Made by a program: the position numbers and the translations under genes
The notes under the pieces: generated by a model
Seen by the model: the letters and a program-made list of their open reading frames with translations, nothing else
Databases searched by the model: none
Told to the model about the DNA's origin: nothing
Assembly: GCA_018857735.1 (NCBI GenBank)
Contig: JABMCL010000958.1
Location: 810,001 to 874,000 of the forward strand
Reading direction: 5' to 3'
Source of the DNA: Alviniconcha marisindica
Lineage: Eukaryota; Mollusca; Gastropoda; Provannidae
DNA length: 64,000 bases
Shown here: piece by piece, positions 1-40,900 of the stretch
How the letters are laid out: each line of letters begins with the position of its first letter
How positions within the stretch are numbered: the first letter of the stretch is position 1

Positions 1-160
1 TCATTATGTATCATAAAAGGTTTACACAAACATTTGGCCATAGTCATTATGTATCATAAAAGGTTTACACAAACATTTGGCCATAGTCATTATGTATCAT
101 AAAAGGTTTACACAAACATTTGGCCATAGTCATTATATATCATAAAAAGTTTACAGATTG
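1..160. repeat. 43-bp tandem repeat
   Basis: Three near-identical units and a partial fourth, each with tcattatgtatcataaaagg, inside the intron before w1. The array is cut by the window edge, so its full size is unknown. Confidence 0.95.
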
Positions 161-298
161 ATGTTCAGTTTTTAAAGCCTCATATTCTCCATTTGCTGAT
201 TGCATCATGTTTGTCAGTCAAAAGACAAATTGTTGATGGTCTTAATAGTTTTAAGACCTTTGTCATGATGTGTTAAAAAAAGAAGAAGGAGATTGCCT

Positions 299-598
299 TT
301 TCTTCAGCCATTTGGCCAGTGGTTCATCAGATTGGACTTTTTTCAGCCATTTGACCTGTGGTTCATCAAATTGCCCTTTTTCAGCAGTTTGACCTCAGGT
401 TCATCAGATTGACCTCCCATCAAATTGCCCTTTTTTTCAAGCCATTTGATCTGTGATTTATCAGATTGACCCTTTTCATCCATTTGACCTGTGGTTCATC
501 AGATTGACCGTTTTCATCCATTTGACCTGTGGTTCATCAGATTGACCTTTTTTTCCAGCCATTTGACCTGTGGTTCATCAGATTGACCTTTTTTTCAG
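299..598. repeat. Acceptor-derived array upstream of exon w1
   Basis: About seven diverged units of 36-60 bp. Each has a T-rich tract, cag or a variant, then ccatttgacctgtggttcat, which is the start of exon w1. The last unit ends in the real acceptor. The exon-like part still reads P-F-D-L-W-F-I in several units. Confidence 0.9.
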
Positions 599-27498
<26,900 letters not shown>

Positions 27499-27789
27499 CA
27501 CCAGGACAAATTGATCTTTTCCTTCTTCTTTCTTTCCTTTAAAAAAAATATTGTTTTAGAAAGCAACTGCCAACAAGGCGAAGAAAGCTTGCAGGAAGAT
27601 CTAGAATTCCTGTTCCTCAAATCCAGTGGATTTTGTCACTCCTGTTACAGTCCCCTACCCTGCAATATTGTGGGCAACCGAGGATGTTTTACAGATGTAG
27701 AAGCTGGATGCACTGAAGTTTTCAAGAAAAACTGATTACCACAGAAATGGCAGAAAAAGCCAGAGTCGGCATCTCCTAATTCCAGCCTC

Positions 27790-29030
27790 GGCCCTCTCTG
27801 TGCCGTCCGGCCCCTCTCTAACCCAGCCCCTCTCTAACCCAGCCCCGATCCTTTCTAACCAGCCCCAGACCTCTCTAACCCAGCCCCTCTCTCACCCCAC
27901 CCCACCCCTCTCTCACCCAACCCCACACCTCTCTCACCCAGCCCCACCCCTCTCTCATCTAGCCCCACCCCTCTCTCACCCAGCCCCACCCCTCTCTCAC
28001 CCAGCCCTGTCCCTCTCTCACCCAGCCCTGTCCCTCTCTCACCTAGCCCCACCCCTCTCTCACCCAGCCCTGCCCCTCTCTCACCTAGCCCCACCCCTCT
28101 CTCACCCAGCCCCACTCCTCTCTCACTCCTCTCACCCAGTCCCACCCCTCTCTCACCCAGCCCCACCCCTCTCTCACCCAACCCCAGCCCTCTCTCACCC
28201 AGTCCCAGCCCTCTCTCACCCAGCCCCAGCCCTCTCTCACCCAGCCCCACCCCTCTCTCACCCAGCCCCACCCCTCTCTCACCCAGTCCCACCCCTCTCT
28301 CACCCAGCCCCAGCCCTCTCTCACCCAGCTCTACCCCTGTCTCACCCAGCCCCACCCTCTCTCACCCAGCCCGCCCTCTCTCACCCAGCCCCACCCCTTC
28401 TCACCCAGCCCACCCCTCTCTACCCAGCCCCACCCTCTCTCCCCACCCCTCTCTCACCAGCCCACCCCTCTCTAAGCCCGCCCCCCACCCACCAGCCCCA
28501 CCTCTCTCACCCTCTCTACAGCCCCCTCACCCAGCCCCACCCCTCTCTCACCCAGCCCTGCCCCTCTCTCACCTAGCCCCACCCCTCTCTCACCCAGCCC
28601 CACCCTCTCTCACCCTACCACCCACCCCTCTCTCACCCAGCCCCAGCCCCTCTCTCACCCAGCCCGCCCTCTCTCACCCAGCCCCACCCCTCTCTCACCC
28701 AGCCCCAGCCCTCTCTCACCCAGCCCCACCCCTCTCTCACCCAGCCCCACCCCTTCTCACCCAGCCCCACCCTCTCACCCAGCCCTCCCCTCTCTCACCC
28801 AGCCCGCCCTCTCTCACCAGCCCCACCCCTCTCTCACCCAGCCCTGCCCCTCTCTCACCCAGCCCCACCCCTCTCTCACCCAGCCCCCCTCTCTCACCAA
28901 TCTCACCCAGCCACCCCTCTCTCACCCAGCCCCACCCCTCTCTCACCCAGTCCCACCCCTCTCTCACCCAGCCCCAGCCCTCTCTCACCCAGTTCTACCC
29001 CTCTCTCACCCAGCCCCACCCCTTCCACAA
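27790..29030. repeat. ~20-bp C-rich minisatellite after the ZZEF1 stop
   Basis: Roughly 55 units of ctctctcacccagccccacc. The - strand is G-rich (gggtgg). Small indels in the middle (28360-28520, 28600-28900) may be sequencing or assembly noise. Confidence 0.97.
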
Positions 29031-30479
29031 CGTTGCTGCAGAGATGGCAAATAAAAGGAGCATGGACAAGGAAGAAGAAATGAAAAATTCAGCTTTATGA
29101 AGGGCCCATGGAGATGGTATTACACCCAGACGATTGGAGCTTTGGCATGAACAACAGACAAATTGCACCACAACAATGCTGGAACAACCAGACAAGCTTA
29201 TCATCAAAGCAGGAAAAAGAAAACCCAGACTGGCCGACATGTTTTGATAACTCTCGGATGACACTTGTTTTGTTTGTTTTGCACTGGATGTTCGAAAGAT
29301 CAAGACAGAGCGATGGGGTTTGTTTTGTCGTTGTACTGGGATTAAGTGCATGCTGTGTTTCTGCTGTACTGGGAGTTAGCGTGTGTTCATTGTATGTGCT
29401 GCTGAACAAATTGTGTGACAGTCAAGTTAGTGATTCTTGTGTTTTCTGATTGTGCCAGACCTGGACTGAATTCCATGCTGATTCCATTACCATTGATGCA
29501 GTTGTGATTTTGGCTCTGAAAGGTAAACTGGAGGGTCCACAAAACAGAAGTCTGGCCCAGTGTTTTCCAGTGAAAATTGTGACTTTGATAGCGTTGTTGG
29601 TGATGTGTTTATTTGGGTAACAGTGTCGGTGACCTTGGTGTTTATTTGTGTAATCTTGTTGGTGGCTGTGGAACTGTGCAGCTGACACAGTCGATGACTT
29701 GTGATAATTCTGCTTGCTTTTTTGAGTGTTTCATTTTGTGTATGTGAACACACAACCTTTGGCCTTTAGCTGAAAGTATTTTAGTGGCCTTTTCGTTGTG
29801 TACCATATGTGTGTGTGCATGTACTTCGACAGCCATGGTGGAATATGTTTATTGGGGGGGATGTGATGCATTTGGATGGTACTACTACTTTCATGTTTTA
29901 TTTTTTCGCTCAGTCCATCATATTGAGGCCCAACGGTTCAGTTTATTTTTAGAAGGTATCGCAGTTGAAGGGATGGTGCTATGGATTAAGGGTTTGACCC
30001 CTCTTGGGCACAGTTTTCACTGTTTGTTTTTTCTTGGGGGTGGGGGGTGGCAGAGTCAAGAGGGACTTGGGTATCTCTGGTTTGCTTCACCATCTCTTTG
30101 GAAATTGTTCCTCTGTTCCGTCTTCATTTCAAACTTTTCGTTCATCTTATTTAGCAGCTTTGAGAAAAATAAAAGTACCTCTGAACATGGTTTACACAGA
30201 CTGTGCACTCAAAGCAGATATATGCACAGTTTTCCGAGGAAGGGAAGACTTTAGGGTGAAGGATTTATGGAGATCACAAGACAAAGTCAAACAGGAGGAC
30301 ACAACTATAAGCTAGGAAAGACTTGAAAAAGATGTCAGAATTCACTCTAGCCAGGAGTGATAAATGACTGGAATAATTTTGGTCCTAGAGCTCTGTTGGC
30401 TAGTTTTGACCAGCAGCAAGGCATAGAGCTGGCGAGCAAAATGGACCTTGGTTTTGATTCCACTTTCACTTCTCTTCAG

Positions 30480-30870
30480 TTCAGTTCAGTGTTGCTTTAC
30501 ATCCACAGAAAACATAAGGACTAGTAGGGACAGGGAGCCCAGGACAGCCTCCTCGACTTTCACACAACTCCTGAGCTCAGACCGGTTTCCCTTCAGAAAC
30601 TTGTGGTTTACATACACAGTCTTTTGACTTGGCCTCTCACAATTAATGAAACCTTGAACTGACTTACCCCTCTGCCCTTATTAACACAGAAGCATTCTGG
30701 TGGTGACAGCGTAGGGTTGGGTGCGGTTTTCCCTTTTGGTCCCTTGGTCCTCCCCGGTGCCTCTTTGAGATGATTGAAAGGTCAGGGTTTCCAGCAGTCC
30801 TGTGTGTGGACGGAGAGTTCATGCTCGCTCAGTGGAGTTAATTAAATCTCTGAGTGAGGCCCCAACCAGC
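30480..30870. repeat. Dispersed element copy
   Basis: Shares cattctggtggtgacagcg with 45711-45730 and a cctcgacttyacacac-type block with 54735-54760. Non-coding. Confidence 0.55.
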
Positions 30871-31624
30871 CTTGTGGCTCTGGGCACTAATACCGATTAT
30901 GTACTGCTATGGTGGTTATGATCTGCTGTACTAACAACATTTGGTAAGGCCTCATTCCAAAGCTTGGAACACTTTGGTGCTGTTAACTGACCTGTAATGA
31001 TTTGAAGAATGTACTTATCAGTTGAAACAATACTTTCCTTCTTCCAGCAGTCTTGTGTTCAAAAGGAGAGTAATGATGGCTCATGGTAATACTTGGGATT
31101 TCTAAAGCGGTTGCCTTCAGTATGACGGTAGTAAATACAAATCAAAATATTAATTTTGTTTTTGTTTTTTTCCCATGTCGCTCAAGATTCATGCGAATTA
31201 CATGTACTTGAAAATGTGTTTTCCGAAGAATGTTGCTTTGCTTTGTTGCAGTCCATGTGTGTGCAAAGCAGTGATACTGTGCATGGTCTTGCTCTGAGTT
31301 TGAAAAAGGCAGATGTGAAACAAAGAAAATCCATTGAAGTAAGGCAATTTAAGGCACATTCAAGCAAACAACTAGACACACCTTTGCCAAGCCATTGACA
31401 AAAGAGACCATTTGTCTGTAGGATAAACAAATCCTCTGTTTACTTCCAAGAAACAATTGCACATTGAGGTTGCAATGTGCTTTGTGTCACCTCTGTAAAA
31501 CAAAATCATTGTCACCAATGTGGCTGTGACAGCCTGTTAGGCAAAAATAAGAAGTATAAACTCACAGAATCACAAAGAGAATGTTATTGTGTTGTTTGAA
31601 GATGCTTAGACATCTTTGAGTGCT

Positions 31625-31760
31625 GCCTGATAGAGATAGAGAAACTGCCAAAACAAACATGGCCAAAGTGAGCACAAATCAGTGACTGCATCATGAAGTG
31701 TTACATAGTACGAATATTAGTGCCAGTAGCATGGTAGTAATCAAGGTTCAAGGTGCTGGT
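31625..31760 (+). repeat. Direct duplication, copy 1
   Basis: Homologous to 32276-32401 (shared caaatcagtgactgca and aatattagtgccagtagc). The copies are about 645 bp apart in the probable ZZEF1 3' region. Confidence 0.9.
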
Positions 31761-32275
31761 TTCATCTTTGTTAAGGGCATGGACATGTTTAAAGGGTCAG
31801 CCTGCTATAAACAGTGGGCTTGGAAATTTGAAACAAATTCTCTTCATGGTCGCATCACTGCTGGTTTTTCACAAACATCTGGAAATCAGACTATTGCTTG
31901 AATATGACACTTGGCCCAGACATGAAATTTACTCTCAGCTTTCTATCTGCTAAATCAGTGTGTTGATGAAAGTAAATTTTGTCTTATTTTAAGACTCAAA
32001 AGCTTTGAAGCAAGGACATTTTCAATGCAAATGGGTGGGGCTTATCTTGTGACGTGGATAGTGCTGTGCTTTCAGTTTCACACACATTGGTCACTTCAAC
32101 ATTCCAAGGCCAGCCGTTACTTTCAAACAGTTGCTGAACTGCATCTTTCTGTTCACGCTTTATGCCTCTCAGAGCCCTGCCCCTTTGCCCAAATTAAGAT
32201 TGACACGGGTGCGCATGCACAAACTTTGACAGCCTGAAGGTATACCTTTGGGAACCGAAGCTTTAAGGCTTTCCT

Positions 32276-32401
32276 GACAGAGACAGAGAAACCGCCAAAT
32301 CAAATAGGACCGAAGTGAGCGCAAATCAGTGACTGCAGCTTGAAGTGTTATGTAGTACAAATATTAGTGCCAGTAGCGTGGTAGTAATCAAGGTGCTTTG
32401 A
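32276..32401 (+). repeat. Direct duplication, copy 2
   Basis: The second copy, about 85-90% identical by eye to 31625-31760. Confidence 0.9.
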
Positions 32402-33299
32402 AAACCTTAAGGTGAATGTTTAAGGCTTTCACTTTCAGGGGTAAACACAGGGCCAAGCTCCTGTCATGCCTTCATTTGCACCAGTTGACACAGCTATAAA
32501 TATAGCACAGCTTTCTTTGGGACGTTAGCCTGTGATACACTGGCGTCACATCCAGGAGGAGCAAGCCCTCATGGGTTGTGTTCTTATAGATCTGCTTTAG
32601 CTGGTAAAAAATGCCCCGCAAGCCTTTGTGGCTTAGGGACATGTATACCTTTAGAGGGGACCTTGAGCAAAGAAATGTCACAGGACCTTTTGACAGGAAT
32701 GGAAGCAAATACACTCCGAGCAGTTTTTCAGTCAGACTTCTAGTTAGTTATGAATCGGTGTTTGAAAGTCACTAAGACATGACTGTATGCTGCTATTTTG
32801 ACGAAGTCTGTGATGTCCTGAACAAGGCCGGCGTGTGTATGTATAGCGTGAGCCAGACTTTTCTGCTCTTCATTGGCAAAGAGCGATCCAACATGGTTGC
32901 ACCCTGAAAATAATTATGTGCATGTTTTCAGGCCAACTGGCATTTTTGCTTGGGGTCTTTTTTTAAATTACTGGGCACACAACATGGTTTAATCATTATT
33001 ATTACTTTAAATGCTTGAGTTGACTTTTTGTTCATGATTTCATTTTTAGAATTACATTTAATGCTCATTTCTGTACATAATGTGTACATTGTATATATTT
33101 GTTTGTTGGGTCCATCTCAACAGGTATGAGTTTGAACTTTTGGTGTTGTCTGTAATTTTAAAATCATTGATGTGAAATTAAAAGTGATGGCATCAAACTT
33201 GATTTTGATTTTGCAACAGATGATGCTACTGTTCATGTGCTGTGCTGAACTGCATAAAGAATGTTTAATATGATGCTAATTTGTTTTTACTGGTGATTT

Positions 33300-33496
<197 letters not shown>

Positions 33497-33499
33497 GGC

Positions 33500-33898
33500 A
33501 TTTGTTTGATTTTAGAAATATGTTTAGGCTGAATACAGTTTTTCTGAATGTATATATTGTGATCAGTGGCCTAGCCAAACAATCACTGCACAAGTAAGAA
33601 AGCCAGGTGGTTTCCAAACAACAGTAAACTCTCGCCATTGATGTAACTGCCGCCGAAAGATTCGTAATGTACTGCTTTGAAGAAAGCGAAAGTATAGAAT
33701 TATGTAGCTGACCTTTGTTGAACTGGCCCTGCAGAGCACCGATAGGTCCAACAGGCTACGCCCCACCCAAGGGAGTGCAGTACCATAGAAAACTCTTCAG
33801 CGTGAGGAAGTAACGGTCGATCGCGGTCAGAGACAAGCCCGGTGTATTACGCGAGCGAAGACCGAAAACTACTCGGAGGGCACCCAGAACAAGCAACG
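33500..33898 (+). promoter_or_regulatory. Probable HADH promoter and 5' UTR
   Basis: This is the interval between a 195-bp GT microsatellite and the HADH start codon. The last 170 bp have more CpG than the flanks. No TATA box in the expected place was recognised. Promoter placement is inferred from position only. Confidence 0.35.
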
Positions 33899-34015
33899 AT
33901 GGCGCACATGTCGCAAGTGTTTTGTCGCAAGTTCTCCACTAGTTCCTCTATCTGTAGCGCCATAAAACATGTGACAGTGATTGGAGGAGGACTCATGGGG
34001 TCTGGCATTGCACAA
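33899..34015 (+). CDS. HADH: HADH exon 1
   Basis: Residues 1-39: targeting peptide and the first strand/turn of the Rossmann fold, ending S-G-I-A-Q. The donor is gtaagt, phase 0. Confidence 0.93.
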
Positions 34016-34360
34016 GTAAGTTGCAGTAAGTAAAGGGCTGACCGAACAGTCGTGAAGTTTTGCTGCGGTGGTAACGTTGCCGGCGAAAACGTTTCGTGAG
34101 GTGGTGGACTTTGTCCCCTAATCTTGCAGAAACATTGCTGTAAAACCAGGCAAAGTACTTGCCCAGGGTTACAGTGTGTCCGTCGCTCGTGTTGACCAGG
34201 ATGTACTTAACTTCTGAGATAACGTCTGTGTTGGCTCTGGGCAGAGAGAGCAAGTGGACCGGGGTCACAAAGATGGATACTTTTACACTGGATTGAGCAC
34301 AGTGTCTGTTGTACCAGGCTCCGAGTCGGACATGAGCATGCTTGCACACACACACACACA

Positions 34361-34404
<44 letters not shown>

Positions 34405-34543
34405 ACACCACACACAGTATGCCTGTGCACACCACCCACCACACCCACAACACCTCACACACAACACACACACAACACACACAGAATATGCACATGGAAT
34501 ATGCACATGTACACCCACCCACCACAGTATGCACCTGTGCACA

Positions 34544-34582
<39 letters not shown>

Positions 34583-34631
34583 ACACACACAGAATGCACA
34601 TGTACGCCACCCACCCACAGTATGCACCTGT

Positions 34632-34669
<38 letters not shown>

Positions 34670-34744
34670 AGACACACACACACACACAGAATATGCACAT
34701 GGAATATGCACATGTACACCCACCCACACACAGTATGCACCTGT

Positions 34745-34814
<70 letters not shown>

Positions 34815-37800
34815 CCTGTATACACATGGGCACACACACATGTATACAAACACACATGCACAGTACACACCCAGTGTGGACACGTGCACACTCACAGACA
34901 CACACATAGTGACACATACACATAACAGGAATTCATGGCAGGTTGGCTAATGTACTCGACTGTAAATTCAGTGGCCAAGCTTTTGACCCCAGAACATGAC
35001 AGGGCACTGGGCTGTTTTTTAGCTCCTTGGACCTGGAGGCTGCACTCAATTGAGCAGACTCCTCAGTGCCCATCTTGCCTTCATGTACACAGCATGCAAC
35101 AGATGTGCATTAAATTTAAAGATCTCATGGTCACCATTGTTCATTGATTAAAAAAAGGCCTAATGGCAGGTGGTATGGAAACACTGGTAGCACATGAATT
35201 AGCAGCTCAGTCTAATCAAAATGGGGCTGTTGCATTGGCAAGTCAAGATACTGTGTCCACCACAGAACTATGGCAGTAGGAAGGTCAAGCACTGTCTGAA
35301 CTGGGATTTGAACCACCATCCCCAATTAAATTTAATGATTATAGTTTTGGTATGATTTACAGTAGAGAGTTGCCTCATCACACTCATCCCAGGCCAAACC
35401 AGGCAATAACAATATAATTATAAGGCGTGTCGTAGGAATCCAGCTGACCAGGCAGGCCTTGTCAAAGCCCTCATGGGCGAAAATTTGGATTAAAAGTTTC
35501 TGTTGAACCAGGGCATGCTTGGACTGTTCAACATTCTCTCTCCCTCTCTCTCTCTCTCAATGAATAATGTGATTTGGTTGCTTCAGTGTAGTGAAACCTC
35601 TAGACCACCACCAAGTGAGAACACAATAAATTCAATGATGGATGTGCTCAGGGGTTCATTTACATGGAAATATGAGGGAATATTTTGTAAAAGTAGTCTT
35701 GAAATAGGGATGGTTCTTGGTGAGGGGTTCACATGGACACAAGAAAGGGATGGTATTGGAAAAAGTGGTCTTAAAAGAGAGACGGTCCCTGGTGAGGGAT
35801 TCACTGACATGGAAACATGAAAGGGAAGGTGTCAGAAAAAGTGGTCTTAACTCCATCACTGCCACAGCATGTTAAATTTCCGGGCTGAAAAGTGCACACA
35901 TATAGGCCATCAAACAGTGTATTTGATGGTCCTATAACAAATCTAATTTTGATATGTGCATTTTGATAGAAATCCTTTCACATGCTCATGGAAAAGGGGG
36001 GTGGGGCGGGGGGGACCTTAAGGATTTCAAATTTGGCACTTTTATTGGTTGTTTTCCGAGCATGGCAGTGAAATGGTTAATAGAGGGATGGTCCTTGATG
36101 AGGGCTTCACTGACATGGAAACATGAAAGGGAAGGTGTCAGAAAAGGTGGTCTTTCATAGAGGGACAGTTTCAAAAGTGGGATGGTCCTTGGTGATTCAC
36201 TGACATGGAAACATGAAAGGGAAGGTGTCAGAAAAAGTGGGATGGTCCTTGGTGATTCACTGACATGGAAACATGAAAGGGAAGGTGTCAGAAAAAGTAG
36301 GGTAGTCCTTGGTGATTCACTGACATGGAAACATGAAAGGGAAGGTGTCAGAAAAAGTAGGGTGGTCCTTGGTGATTCACTGACATGGAAACATGAAAGG
36401 GAAGGTGTCAGAAAAAGTGGGATGGTCCTTGGTGATTCACTGACATGGAAACATGAAAGGGAAGGTGTCAGAAAAAGTAGGCTAGTCCTTGGTGATTCAC
36501 TGACATGGAAACATGAAAGGGAAGGTGTCAGAAAAAGTAGGGTGGTCCTTGGTGATTCACTGACATGGAAACATGAAAGGGAAGGTGTCAGAAAAAGTAG
36601 GGTGGTCCTTGGTGATTCACTGACATGGAAACATGAAAGGGAAGGTGTCAGAAAAAGTAGGGTGGTCCTTGGTGATTCACTGACATGGAAACATGAAAGG
36701 GAAGGTGTCAGAAAAAGTAGGGTGGTCCTTGGTGATTCACTGACATGGAAACATGAAAGGGAAGGTGTCAGAAAAAGCGGTCTTAAAAGAGAGATGGTTT
36801 GTGGTGAGAGCTTTACTGACATGGAAACATGAAAGGGAAGGTGTCAGAAAAAGTGTTCTTTAAGAGAGGGACAGTCTCTCATCAGGATGCTCTTTTATCA
36901 GGGGCCCCACTGTAGTGTGTTCACTGCTGTTGCATACAGGTGGCTGCAGCAACAGGCCACAATGTGGTGATGGTGGATCAGAATGATGACATTCTGGCCA
37001 AGTCCAAAGCTGCCATCCAGAAAAGTCTGGGCAGAGTCGCCAAGAAAAAGTTCGCTGATGATGGAGAGGTACGAGTTCCCAAATTGGTTGTATAAAATAA
37101 ATATAAGCGTATGTGTGTGTGTGTGTTTGTGCGTGTGTGTGTGCAAATGTGGGGGGGGGGGGGCAGAAGTTGTTTGTTCAAAAGTTAAATTATGTATGCT
37201 TGCATGAGCACCTAGTAATTGTACTATACTGAAAGGAGTCTGAATTTCCTTTTTAAGGATTAAGAAAGTATTATTGTATTATACTGTATTGTAGTTCAAA
37301 CTCTTCGACATAGCTATGCCAATCGGAGAACACAGATGCTTTAACTCAACCCCACCCGCCACATTAAATAAGTGTATCATGTTGCCTAAGTATTCATACT
37401 GTGATAGCAGAGCTGCATAAAGAATGCAAATGGAAATATTTGCCCATTTTCAGATCAACTTTTATATTGGCCCAGGATCCCCTTTGAAATAAATCGCATT
37501 CTTCCCTATTTTCAGAAGCAATCATCCTTTGTGGCAGACGTGATGGGTCGGATAGAAACCAACAAGGATGCTGTGGCTGCCGCCAAGAACACAGACCTGG
37601 TGGTGGAGGCCATAGTTGAAAATTTGGGCATTAAGAAAGAACTCTTCACAGCTCTGGATGCAGCAGTGCCAAAGTGAGGAAAGCAGACGAAGGCATGGGT
37701 AGTGCAGCTGGTAGAATGCTGGACTGAAAAAAGCCAAGGTGCACCACTGAGGCTGGTTCAGTTCCTTGGTGTGGCAAAGGAGTTTTCTCCCAGAGCCAGC

Positions 37801-37862
37801 TTTCAGCGCAGACTCATACTGTGTCCGCACAGCCCCTGTGTGCAGTCGCATGCATCAGCATC

Positions 37863-37906
<44 letters not shown>

Positions 37907-40900
37907 ATATTATATATATGTTAAGAATTCCAAACATTGGCAGCCATACCATTGTTTGGACACATGAAAATACTGCAATCACTAGCTAGTTTGTATTTGT
38001 ACAGTGGTAGTGCTACTCTTGCAGCTGCTGTAGCCTTACTGAGGTCATGTAAGGTGACCAGAAGTTACTGCAAGGCATTAATGAAGTATTAATAACAAAA
38101 CAGACAAAAAAGATTCTGGAGTCATGCTACTGTATCGTGGCAAAACAAATTGGTAGAGAAGAGCAAGTCTTCCACGTGGGTGCAGTGGCATTGATCCTTA
38201 AGCAAACTGATCAGAAAGGAACAGCTGGTGGTGGTGTTCTGTGAATGCTTCCAAAAGAGAACAGTTTTAATGGCTGATCATTGTCACTGACATTGAAGTT
38301 AGGGTTGGTTGGCCTCGATTTTGAAGAAGAAAGAACCCTGCCTCCTATTTCAAACAAAAGACCCACCACACCCCAGTTTTTGTTTGTAGGTCTTGATTGT
38401 TTTTGCTGTGCTTGATATCTGTCATTTATTCCTTCTGACTTAGTCTGTTTAAAACACAAATCTGACTATAATTATACCAGTTTTAGCATGTATTAACTTA
38501 TTGACTATTGTGTGCTGACAAAATGCGTATCGCCCTGATATAACTGTACTGGTTGACTGGGCGTAAAGCATCAAGTTGCTTACTTGCTCCTTCTGACTTG
38601 ATATTTTCAGGCACACCATTTTTGCCAGCAACACCTCTTCACTACCCATCAAGGATATTGCTGCAGCGACAGGTCGACTAGATCGCTTTGGAGGTCTGCA
38701 CTTCTTCAATCCTGTGGCTGTCATGAAACTGGTTGAGGTTAGGGGAAAGTGATTTTATTTGTCATAAAGGCGTTTGCTTCCTTGGATCAGTTTCCTCTTT
38801 GTGATAAAAGTTGTTTAACTTTTAAAATTAGAAATCAGCTATCCACACAGGATAAACACTGTTTATTATTTGGAAAAGAGAATTGATTTTAACAGTTGTG
38901 GAATAAATTAAAATGGATTACTTCATAACTCTGTCATTGCTGCTTTTGACTGTGATGTTTGAAGAACAAAAATGTGCAGGATTCCTCTGTTCAGAAAAAA
39001 CAATCTAGAAATATTCACTATGACCAAAATATGCAGATTAAAGTTGCAGTGTAATACGGCAGAACTGTTGATGAATGACCACCCCTATTTTCAGACCATC
39101 TTTTTTTTTTTTTTACTCCTGTGCTTCATATTTCCATGTAAACGAGCCCTTCACTAAACTTACCTTGTCCATAGATCACTACTCTGTTACTTGATTTAGG
39201 GTGATTGTTTTAATTTACACATCTGTTAAAAGTGTTATGACAACAATAATTCTCATCCATGTCAGTTCTGGAAAAAATATTTTGTGGATTTGAGTTGAAA
39301 GTTAAATCACTTAAATTTACAATCATGTTCAACTGGATTTTTCGAAACGTAATATTTTTCAGAATGATTTATCTATCCTTGTTAGGTTGTGAAGATACCA
39401 GAAACCAGCAGTGAAACGTTTGAGCGCTTGGTACAGTTCGGTCAGGCAATGGGGAAGACAACAGTGGAGTGCAAGGTACAGTACAGGCTACTGCTGCTGG
39501 CATTATAATGCAGTTTATCTTCCTGCTGCTGGCAGTATAATGCAGTTATCTTCACTAGATTGTGTGTATTATCATATTGCAGACCCCCTGCCTTCCTGAA
39601 AAGAGAGAGAGAGAGAGAGCTGTATATCATGCTTATGATGCAGTGTCAGTGCAAGCTCTATAACTTTTACTCCTTTAGTATGCATTCTGCAACCATTAGG
39701 TTTAATCCCACGTTCACCATCTGATCTGTTAGAACCCACTTGGCCCCAGACTGCCTGTCACTGCCTGCTCTTTTTCCTTACTGCATGACCCCAGACCACC
39801 CGGTAGGGGCTGGCTAGCAGATGCTCCATACTAGCATCCCAGCTTATGCAAATAGGAATGGGATTCTCATGAGACTTGTAGCCTCATTTCCGCTGTTGTT
39901 TACTACTTCCGGTGATATCCTTTGTTCGAAGTTTGGTGGAGTCTGAGAGATGCTGTGAATTATCAAAGTTGCGCTATGGACACATGGTAGGTGGCATTGG
40001 AGCTTCACCCTTTGAGATTTGAACTGCAAATTCAGCTCAGTCGCTTACCATGGGCACCCTAACAAACTCATGGAACTTCATCTTTGGAAATTCAAACTGG
40101 AAATTTTGCAAAGTCGGTTACTCCGTAGGCACCCTAAAACCTGACATTCAAATGCAGACATTTTTGACGTGGGATTTTTTTTATGCTTTTATTTTTGAGT
40201 GAAAAGAATCAAAACCTGTTGGATACACAAGAACACTGTATTCACAAACTGGGGAAAATATGAAGTGAGCTGAAACTTTTGTTTGGTGTTTATTATTGAT
40301 TTTTAAAATTGTATACCGGGAACATTTGACACAGTTACTTCCCTTCACATGGGATTTCATAGCGAAAGGGCAGCTACTGGTCTGGGGCCAAGTGGGTTAA
40401 ATGCATGTTTTCAGGAGCATAACTGATGAACTGGATCTCACTTAGTTTTGCATTTAGTGGTTTTGTCAAATACCAGATGCTGGTTAACAAATCATGGTCA
40501 TATGTATCACCATGCACTCACTGGGGGTCAACTATTTGTGTATTATAATATATATGCAGTTGTACATTGACAAGTGCATTCTGTAAGGTGAGAGGAATCA
40601 TGTGTTTTTTATTTTTTTATTTGCCCTGCCACATGGGCAGCCACATGCAGTCCTGGAAGGATTTTACCTGAATTTCTGGAAGGTGGATGCTGTGATGCAA
40701 GCTTAACATGGCTGAAGATAGTCCCCGCATAACTAAGCAGCACATGGCAACATTTTAATGTAGCCATGGTGTTCTTGCTGGTGTTACTGTGTTGTGACAC
40801 AGCCCAAACTCTGGTGTTTTTGCTGACCAGTGTCAGTGTGTTGTGACACAGCCCAAGCCTTGGTGTTTTTGCTGGTATTAAATGTGCTGTGACAGCCCAG

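Larger units (their letters stand above)
27499..33182 (+). other. Probable ZZEF1 3' UTR and downstream region
   Basis: No conserved coding sequence is visible. It holds the C-rich minisatellite 27790-29030, AT-rich unique sequence, a dispersed element at about 30480-30860, and a direct duplication (31625-31760 and 32276-32401). Weak poly(A) signals occur, for example aataaa near 29051 and 30170 and attaaa at 33177-33182. Which signal is used cannot be told from sequence. Confidence 0.45.

Noticed and set aside
27800..28576. Pro-rich repeat protein of 258 codons
   Set aside because: It is the minisatellite read in one frame, with no start or splice context and small indels breaking it later. 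Kept only as a note in findings.
33842..33898. Upstream extension of the HADH frame
   Set aside because: It would start at GTG; the first ATG in frame is 33899 and gives a proper targeting peptide.
36182..36832. 216-codon frame (and the 278-codon frame on the - strand)
   Set aside because: The unit length of 60 is divisible by three, so open frames are automatic. No protein family is recognised.
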